A stretch of DNA of 11,347 nucleotides from Persephonella sp964519345 (GTDB taxonomy: Bacteria > Aquificota > Aquificia > Aquificales > Hydrogenothermaceae). How positions within the stretch are numbered: position 1 is the stretch's first letter; every line of letters starts with the position of its first letter. The notes below the pieces were generated by a model. The model was given only the letters and a program-made list of their open reading frames with translations, was not told the DNA's origin and did not search any database. The stretch lies in assembly GCA_964519345.1 (NCBI GenBank), contig CAZFKX010000021.1, positions 1 to 11,347 of the forward strand. The letters are read 5' to 3'. The position numbers were made by a program, and so were the translations under genes. This document shows positions 7,188 to 11,347 of this stretch, piece by piece.

Positions 7188-7616
7188 TTATTCTTTAACT
7201 GTACATTTAATACCTTGAGCTGTAACCTCACATTCTGCTTTATACTCACTTACATTGGCATGAGTGGCTGACACAGTAACAGTACCATTTACAGTTCCAT
7301 CAGCCGTACAATCAAAACTTGTTGGTTCATCTACAGTTATAGTAGCATCATCTGGAGCCGTTGTATCTTGACAGTTTTGAAAAGTGGCTGCACTATTCCC
7401 TGTAGTATCTGGATTTTCAACACAGAAAGTAGTAATATCCATTGCACAACCTCTTGCAACTGGCTCAGCATAAGAAGATACTTTGGCTTTCTTTTGATAC
7501 TTGATGTACTGAGGAATCGCAATAGAAGCAAGAATTGCTATAATCGCGATAACAATAAGCAGTTCGATTAGAGTAAAACCACCCTCTTTTTTACGTCTTT
7601 CTTTTAGATTTTCCAT
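7188..7616 (-). CDS. pilA: Major type IV pilin candidate (PilA-like)
   Basis: This 142-residue prepilin has a 13-residue charged leader (MENLKERRKKEGG), then FTLIELLIVIAIIAILASIAIPQY. Cleavage is after G13; Glu5 and Pro22 of the mature chain are both present, as in major pilins. The mature protein is about 129 residues. Six cysteines (mature 44, 52, 69, 90, 116, 125) are arranged as in the neighbouring paralogue and could give three disulfides, consistent with a heat-stable fibre. The middle region is Thr/Ala/Asp-rich and ends in YKAEC...GIKCTV. GGAGGT at 7629-7624 lies 7 nt before the ATG. A sigma-54 promoter, a remote palindrome pair and a strong terminator form a single-gene unit with high regulated expression. 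I infer that this is the main fibre subunit; the paralogue is the alternative. Confidence 0.92.
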   Translation of the reverse strand: MENLKERRKKEGGFTLIELLIVIAIIAILASIAIPQYIKYQKKAKVSSYAEPVARGCAMDITTFCVENPDTTGNSAATFQNCQDTTAPDDATITVDEPTSFDCTADGTVNGTVTVSATHANVSEYKAECEVTAQGIKCTVKE

Positions 7617-7651
7617 GGCTGTTACCTCCGATTAATATTTTGTATTTTTTA

Positions 7652-7668
7652 TTGCAAGATATATGCCA
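7652..7668 (-). promoter_or_regulatory. Sigma-54 (-24/-12) promoter of pilA
   Basis: Minus-strand sequence TGGCAT-ATATC-TTGCAA matches the sigma-54 consensus TGGCAC-N5-TTGCW with exact spacing, the invariant GG and GC, and a single mismatch (T for C at the end of the -24 box). The predicted start is near 7642, giving a leader of about 25 nt that contains the GGAGGT ribosome site. Sigma-54 control of pilA, activated by PilR, is established in Pseudomonas, Myxococcus and Geobacter. Confidence 0.85.
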
Positions 7669-7682
7669 TTTCTATAAAGTTT

Positions 7683-7695
7683 TAAAAGTTTGATG
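7683..7695 (-). promoter_or_regulatory. Possible IHF-like DNA-bending site
   Basis: Minus-strand CATCAAACTTTTA matches the IHF consensus WATCAANNNNTTR at all but the first base. It lies at about -41 to -53 from the predicted pilA start, between the sigma-54 promoter and the palindrome pair, where a bend would help an activator touch the polymerase. Chance matches are common in such AT-rich DNA, and I do not know whether this organism has IHF. Confidence 0.25.
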
Positions 7696-7766
7696 ATTAA
7701 AAAGCTATAAGCATTGAAAATACTTTATTATAGAAGGTATATTCTTCTTTTCAGTCAAAACATCTA

Positions 7767-7803
7767 TGACAAAAATTGTCATTTCAACTGACAAAAATTG
7801 TCA
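7767..7803. promoter_or_regulatory. Twin 15-bp palindromes, probable enhancer/operator of pilA
   Basis: TGACAAAAATTGTCA occurs twice, at 7767-7781 and 7789-7803. Each copy is a perfect inverted repeat (TGACAA-AAA-TTGTCA). The copies start 22 bp apart, about two helical turns, so two dimers would bind on the same face. They lie at about -125 to -161 from the predicted pilA sigma-54 start, the usual range for bacterial enhancer-binding proteins. The half-sites contain TGTC, the core described for PilR sites in Pseudomonas aeruginosa. The pair is also 79 bp upstream of the divergent pentapeptide gene and could act on it instead, or on both. Binding by a PilR homologue is inference. Confidence 0.75.
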
Positions 7804-7881
7804 ATATTTTAATATGAGTTAGGACATGAAAATATCTGATAAACTGTATTATATTGTTTCAAAAAAAATTGGAGGATTTGT

Positions 7882-8514
7882 ATGAGTGGATTAAAGAAAG
7901 AAGATGTAGAGAGGATGATAAAAGAAGGTGTTTCACTAAAGGGTATAGATCTTACATTTGCTGAGCTTGATGAAATAGATTTCTCAGGAGTTGATTTATC
8001 CGGCGCATCCCTTACAGGAGCTGAAATAAGAAACGCTAATTTTGAAGGAGCAAATCTGGAAGGAGCATTTATAGCAGACGCTGATTTTTCCGGCTGCAAC
8101 TTTAAAAATGCAAACCTATCAAGAGCCGTTTTTCAAAGGGTACATCTTAGGAACGCAAACTTTGAAAACGCAAATATGTTTAAAGTTCAGTTAATGGTCT
8201 GCGACGCATCAGGTGCAAACTTTAAAAATGCAAACATGCAACAATCCAGACTTGAAAAAACAAGATTCAGAAGAGCCGTAATGGATAAAGCCAATATCTC
8301 TTACTCAAACATGAGAAGCACCGACTTTCAGGAAGCATCATTTATAGGAACAAACATAAGCTTCAGCGATCTTAGAAAAGCGCAACTTCAAAAAGCATGG
8401 TTTGAAAATATTAAAGCCGAGGAAGTTTTACTTTATGGAAAACCGCCGTGGATAGAAGGAAGTAAAGCAAAGCTGGATCTGGATCAAATAAAAGCTCCAA
8501 ATTGGGACGACTAA
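7882..8514 (+). CDS. Pentapeptide-repeat protein
   Basis: This 210-residue protein is dominated (about 17-178) by tandem A(N/D)(L/F)xx repeats such as GANLE, NANFE, GANFK and KANIS. They predict a right-handed quadrilateral beta-helix of about eight turns. There is a short helical N-terminal cap (MSGLKKEDVERMIKEG) and a non-repeat C-terminal tail ending KAPNWDD. No signal peptide or membrane segment is seen, so it is probably cytoplasmic. Some family members mimic DNA and bind gyrase (Qnr, MfpA); most have no known function, and none can be assigned here. GGAGG at 7871-7875 lies 6 nt before the ATG. The gene diverges from pilA and shares its 265-bp control region, including the twin palindromes. 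It is followed by a hairpin, so it is probably transcribed mainly alone. Confidence 0.92.
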   Translation: MSGLKKEDVERMIKEGVSLKGIDLTFAELDEIDFSGVDLSGASLTGAEIRNANFEGANLEGAFIADADFSGCNFKNANLSRAVFQRVHLRNANFENANMFKVQLMVCDASGANFKNANMQQSRLEKTRFRRAVMDKANISYSNMRSTDFQEASFIGTNISFSDLRKAQLQKAWFENIKAEEVLLYGKPPWIEGSKAKLDLDQIKAPNWDD

Positions 8515-8519
8515 ATGAT

Positions 8520-8546
8520 GGAAAGGCATCAGCCTTTCCTTTATAC
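8520..8546 (+). terminator. Hairpin terminator/attenuator between pentapeptide and rhodanese genes
   Basis: A perfect 8-bp stem GGAAAGGC / GCCTTTCC (8520-8527, 8532-8539) with an ATCA loop is followed by TTTAT. The U-run is short, so termination may be partial. It begins 5 bp after the pentapeptide stop codon and ends just before the rhodanese ribosome site. I see no clear promoter between the hairpin and the rhodanese gene, so that gene may live on read-through. Confidence 0.65.
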
Positions 8547-8559
8547 TTAGGAGGATAGA

Positions 8560-8967
8560 ATGAAAAAGATCTCTTCATCAAATCTGATATTTTTACTGAT
8601 AATAAGCATAGGTCTTACATACTACCTGTATCTTAAAGGTTATATATTTTCCAACTTTAAGAATATAGATCCAAAAACAGCATATACACTAATTAAAAAT
8701 GAAAAAAATAAAGTATTCCTGCTTGACGTTAGAACTCCAGAAGAATATAAAGAAGAACATATCCCTGAATCTTATCTAATACCTATAGACTCTTTACCAA
8801 ACCAGATTGATAAAATACCAAAAGAAAAAAAGATAATCATTTACTGTAGATCAGGAATGAGAAGTGCTTCAGCCTCAAGACTTCTATCTTCCTTAGGATA
8901 TGAGGTATATAATATAACAGGTGGTATAAAATCTTGGAAAAAAGAAGGTCTCCCCGTAGAAAAATAA
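8560..8967 (+). CDS. Membrane-anchored single-domain rhodanese
   Basis: This 135-residue protein has a single N-terminal membrane segment (about residues 8-25), either an uncleaved anchor or a signal peptide. One rhodanese domain follows (about 35-135). Visible signatures are LLDVRTPEEYKEEHIPES, the active-site loop C96-RSGMR-101 with the catalytic cysteine, and the closing NITGGIKSWKKEGLP. Such proteins carry a persulfide on the cysteine and move sulfane sulfur. With few lysine/arginine residues before the membrane segment, the topology is uncertain, but an outside-facing domain is likely for this class. AGGAGG at 8549-8554 lies 5 nt before the ATG. The stop codon abuts the stop of the opposing ATPase gene. 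The physiological sulfur substrate cannot be told; a role in sulfur oxidation or respiration would suit a sulfur-metabolising thermophile. Confidence 0.93.
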   Translation: MKKISSSNLIFLLIISIGLTYYLYLKGYIFSNFKNIDPKTAYTLIKNEKNKVFLLDVRTPEEYKEEHIPESYLIPIDSLPNQIDKIPKEKKIIIYCRSGMRSASASRLLSSLGYEVYNITGGIKSWKKEGLPVEK

Positions 8968-11094
8968 CTACCAGTTCTTTACTCTGACAGAATTTGCAAT
9001 CACAAAAGCACTACTTAGAACCATAGCTAAAGCAGCAAAGATAGGATTTAACTTGCCCATAAGAGCAAGTCCAAGTCCTATTATATTATAAATAAAAGCC
9101 CAAAACATATTCGTATATATAACTTTTCTAACTTTCTTAGCAAGTATAATCATTAAAGGAACTTTTCTCAGATCATCACCAAGAAGACTAATATTAGCAC
9201 TTTCCCTTGTTAGGTCTGTTCCACATCCCATTGCAATTCCAATGTCAGCTTTTGCAAGAGCAGGTGCATCATTTATCCCGTCGCCAACCATAGCAACAGT
9301 TTTTCCCTTCTTTTTTTCTTCAGTAATTATTTTCAGCTTGTCCTCAGGAAGCAGTCCAGCATTTACCTGATCAATACCCAGTTTTTCTTTTATTATATTA
9401 GCAAAATATGGCGTATCACCTGTAAGAACAGCAAATTTTATTCTCAGTTTCTGTAAAACTCTAAAAACAACAGAAGCCTCATCCTTTATCTTTTGAGAAA
9501 AAAGGATAATTCCAACAACATTGTTATCATTAGCTATAAAAACTGGTATATTTCCTTCTTTCTCTGCTTTTTTTTCTATCGCCTCAAGCTGTGAATCAAT
9601 ATTAAATCCGAGTTTTTTCATAAATCTTTCACTACCTACATAAATCTTTTCACCTTCAACAACTCCCTCTATACCATAACCAAAATGAACCTTGAAATCC
9701 TCAACATCACAATCACAGTCAAAACCCCTGTCCAGACAGTATCTAACAAAACTTTTCCCAAGAGGATGCTCAGAGTTTTTTTCAAGAGCACAGACTTTCT
9801 TAACTGTATTATCGTCTAAAGCCTTCACATAGCTAACAATCATATCCCTTTCAGTTATCGTTCCCGTTTTATCAAAAAAAACCGACTTTACAGTTGACAG
9901 TTTTTCAAGGACATCTGCTCCCCTTATAATAATTCCCTCTTTCATAGCTTCTCCAAGACCAATCCAGAGAGCAAGCGGAGCACCTATACTAAAAGCGCAG
10001 GGACATGAGATCAAGAGCACGGATAAAGAAACAATCAAAGCTTTTTCAAACCCTTCCTGATAAAACCAGTAAACAAATGAACCTAAAGCCAGAATAATAA
10101 CAAGGGGAAGAAAAAAGGCGGCAATTTTATCTGAAATTCTATTTATTGGAGCTTTTGAAGCTCTTATCTCTTTCATTAAATTTATAAATCTGTTTAAAGT
10201 CCAGTCTTCCAATGGTTTGTTTACTTTTATCTTAAAAAGACCATCTATATTAATAGTGCCTGTATAAATCTCATCCCCAATTTTTTTAAGAACCGGCTTG
10301 ATCTCTCCTGTTAAAAGAGACTCATCAATATGACCCTGACCTTCCACAACAATTCCGTCAGCAGGTATTTTTTCACCAGGAATTATCTTTACAATGTCTC
10401 CAACTTTTATTTCATCTTTTGAAAGTTCAATCTCCTTTCCCTCCCTTATGACTGTTGCTTTCTCAGGTGAAAGTTCAATAAGCTTTTTCATAAAATTAGA
10501 TGCCTTTGCTCTTGATGATGTCTCAAGATATCTTCCAAAAGTAACAAGGACAAGTATCATGGTAGCAGTTTCAAAATAAATTGAAGGTTTATCTGTAAAA
10601 ACCGAGTAAACTGAAAGAAAATAAGCAGAAAAAGCACCCAAAGCTATAAGCGTATCGGTGTTAAGGTTTATCCTGCCTCCTGAAAATGAGTTTTTAAGTA
10701 TAGGATATCCAAGTAAAATCATAACAGGTGTGGCAAGTATGAGAACTATATACTTGATAAAACCAGTAAACATCTGAGCTTGAGGATCATCGGGAGTAAG
10801 ATGAGCTCCATATAAATATGTACTTAGCATAAAAACAAGCATTGCCAAAAAATATCCAAAACCAAACTTACCTAAAAAAGCTACGGCAGTACCTTCATCT
10901 CCTTTTAATCCTGTTGTTTTATATATTAAGTAACATCCAAAGCAACAAAAATTTTCATCCTTACCATCTATATCATATTTAACAGGCTTACCGGTTATTG
11001 GAATCCCACACTGAAAACATTCTACTGATTCATAAATAGGTTTTGTACAATCGCATTCGACTGTAGGCTTAATAGATATACCCTCTTTTCTCAT
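8968..11094 (-). CDS. ccoI: P1B-type Cu+-transporting ATPase, CcoI/FixI-like, without HMA domain
   Basis: This 708-residue copper-exporting ATPase of the inner membrane resembles the form that supplies copper to cbb3 oxidase. The N-terminus carries the CcoI-type metal-binding cluster CFQCG (26-30) and CCFGC (50-54), plus C14/C16. The HMA domain (GMxCxxC) normally following it is absent; the first membrane helix starts near 76. Core motifs are LTGE (261-264), membrane CPC (364-366), phosphorylated D408 in DKTGT, EHPLG (442-446), and GDGIND (604-609). YN in the seventh helix (669-670) and MxxSS in the eighth (691-695) indicate Cu+ specificity (P1B-1). An unusual DCDC (459-462) lies in the nucleotide-binding domain. 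The start at 11094 has AGGA about 8 nt upstream. The gene is co-directional with the 5S rRNA and convergent with the rhodanese. Copper export without cbb3 assembly is the main alternative role. Confidence 0.92.
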   Translation of the reverse strand: MRKEGISIKPTVECDCTKPIYESVECFQCGIPITGKPVKYDIDGKDENFCCFGCYLIYKTTGLKGDEGTAVAFLGKFGFGYFLAMLVFMLSTYLYGAHLTPDDPQAQMFTGFIKYIVLILATPVMILLGYPILKNSFSGGRINLNTDTLIALGAFSAYFLSVYSVFTDKPSIYFETATMILVLVTFGRYLETSSRAKASNFMKKLIELSPEKATVIREGKEIELSKDEIKVGDIVKIIPGEKIPADGIVVEGQGHIDESLLTGEIKPVLKKIGDEIYTGTINIDGLFKIKVNKPLEDWTLNRFINLMKEIRASKAPINRISDKIAAFFLPLVIILALGSFVYWFYQEGFEKALIVSLSVLLISCPCAFSIGAPLALWIGLGEAMKEGIIIRGADVLEKLSTVKSVFFDKTGTITERDMIVSYVKALDDNTVKKVCALEKNSEHPLGKSFVRYCLDRGFDCDCDVEDFKVHFGYGIEGVVEGEKIYVGSERFMKKLGFNIDSQLEAIEKKAEKEGNIPVFIANDNNVVGIILFSQKIKDEASVVFRVLQKLRIKFAVLTGDTPYFANIIKEKLGIDQVNAGLLPEDKLKIITEEKKKGKTVAMVGDGINDAPALAKADIGIAMGCGTDLTRESANISLLGDDLRKVPLMIILAKKVRKVIYTNMFWAFIYNIIGLGLALMGKLNPIFAALAMVLSSAFVIANSVRVKNW

Positions 11095-11125
11095 ATAGTT
11101 AATCCTGCTGCTCTTTTGAAAACCA

Positions 11126-11134
11126 ATTATATCA
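11126..11134 (-). promoter_or_regulatory. Extended -10 promoter candidate for the Cu ATPase
   Basis: Minus-strand TGATATAAT is a perfect extended -10 element (TGnTATAAT). The start would be near 11119, about 25 nt before ATG 11094. No TTGACA-like -35 is seen at 16-18 bp, which is tolerated when TGn is present. The surrounding DNA is very AT-rich, so chance occurrence is possible. Confidence 0.5.
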
Positions 11135-11239
11135 AATTACTGAAAAAATAATATAAACAATTATCACTTGATTTCCAGTTCAGTATAAAGGATTATTTAT
11201 AGAAAAGGATTAATAGGGATAGGAATAAGATAAATTAAT

Positions 11240-11347
11240 GACCCTGGCACCGACCAACTTTCCCGACCGGTTTCCCGGCCAGTATCATAGGCGCAGGGGA
11301 GCTTAACTGCCGGGTTCGGAATGGGACCGGGTGTAACCTCCCCGCTA
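11240..11347 (-). rRNA. rrf: 5S ribosomal RNA (5' end beyond window)
   Basis: The reverse complement contains the universal 5S core CCCGGTCCCATTCCGAAC followed by CAGTTAAGC, then helix IV/V segments and a 3' end GGTGCCAGGGTC suited to pair with the missing 5' strand of helix I. About 10 nt at the 5' end lie beyond the window. By hand count it is roughly 63% GC against a clearly AT-rich background, as expected for structural RNA in a thermophile. The orientation implies 16S and 23S genes further right. I see no clear terminator hairpin between it and the ATPase gene. Confidence 0.96.

Noticed and set aside
7767..7803. Twin palindromes as a small CRISPR or transposon end
   Set aside because: There are only two 15-bp copies with a 7-bp gap, no spacer-sized unit, no cas or transposase gene nearby, and the position fits a regulator site.
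7824..7855. ACATGA / TATTAT or TATATT as the pentapeptide gene promoter
   Set aside because: The -10 is reasonable, but no -35 resembling TTGACA is present, and several overlapping -10 choices exist in AT-rich DNA.
8095..8236. Repeated DNA word AACTTTAAAAATGCAAAC within the pentapeptide gene
   Set aside because: It simply reflects two copies of the coding repeat NFKNAN, not a separate DNA element.
11150..11239. ATTAAT/ATTAAT and AATCCTTT repeats downstream of 5S as a terminator
   Set aside because: The possible stems are short and A/T only, with no U-run at the right place.

Overview
This AT-rich window (the 5S rRNA gene is about 63% GC by hand count) uses many AGA/AGG arginine and ATA isoleucine codons. 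It encodes a type IV pilus locus and a CcoI-type copper ATPase. The combination of AT-rich genes, GC-rich rRNA and lysine/glutamate/isoleucine-rich proteins suggests a thermophile. My best guess is Aquificota, Hydrogenothermaceae (Persephonella/Sulfurihydrogenibium-like). That is inference from composition and protein style, not a database match.

Layout. (1) 2-124 (+): the last 40 codons of a sensor histidine kinase. (2) 194-6544 (+): six tightly packed, mostly overlapping genes. They are a small secreted protein, the tip adhesin PilY1, and four minor pilins of FimT/FimU, PilV, PilW and PilX type. (3) 6547-7616 (-): two paralogous six-cysteine pilins, convergent with the minor-pilin operon. 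The distal one looks like the major pilin PilA. It has a near-perfect sigma-54 promoter (7652-7668) and an intrinsic terminator (7124-7151). About 125-161 bp upstream of its predicted start site lie two identical 15-bp palindromes, which look like the enhancer of a PilR-type activator. (4) 7882-8967 (+): a pentapeptide-repeat protein divergent from pilA, a hairpin terminator, and a membrane-anchored single-domain rhodanese. (5) 8968-11094 (-): a P1B-type Cu+ ATPase with the N-terminal cysteine cluster of the CcoI/FixI family but no HMA domain. (6) 11240-11347 (-): 5S rRNA, its 5' end running off the window, presumably the end of an rRNA operon.

How the parts fit. The + strand operon supplies the priming/tip complex of a type IV pilus (PilY1 plus minor pilins). 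The - strand pilins supply the fibre subunit. The sigma-54 promoter with twin upstream palindromes, and a histidine kinase next door, point to PilS/PilR-like control. The motor, secretin and prepilin peptidase genes are not in this window. The rhodanese, pentapeptide protein and Cu ATPase are not obviously part of the pilus system.

The points most worth a second look are the pilA control region, the two-pilin pair with an identical cysteine plan, and the unrecognised small secreted protein whose N-terminus resembles that of PilY1.
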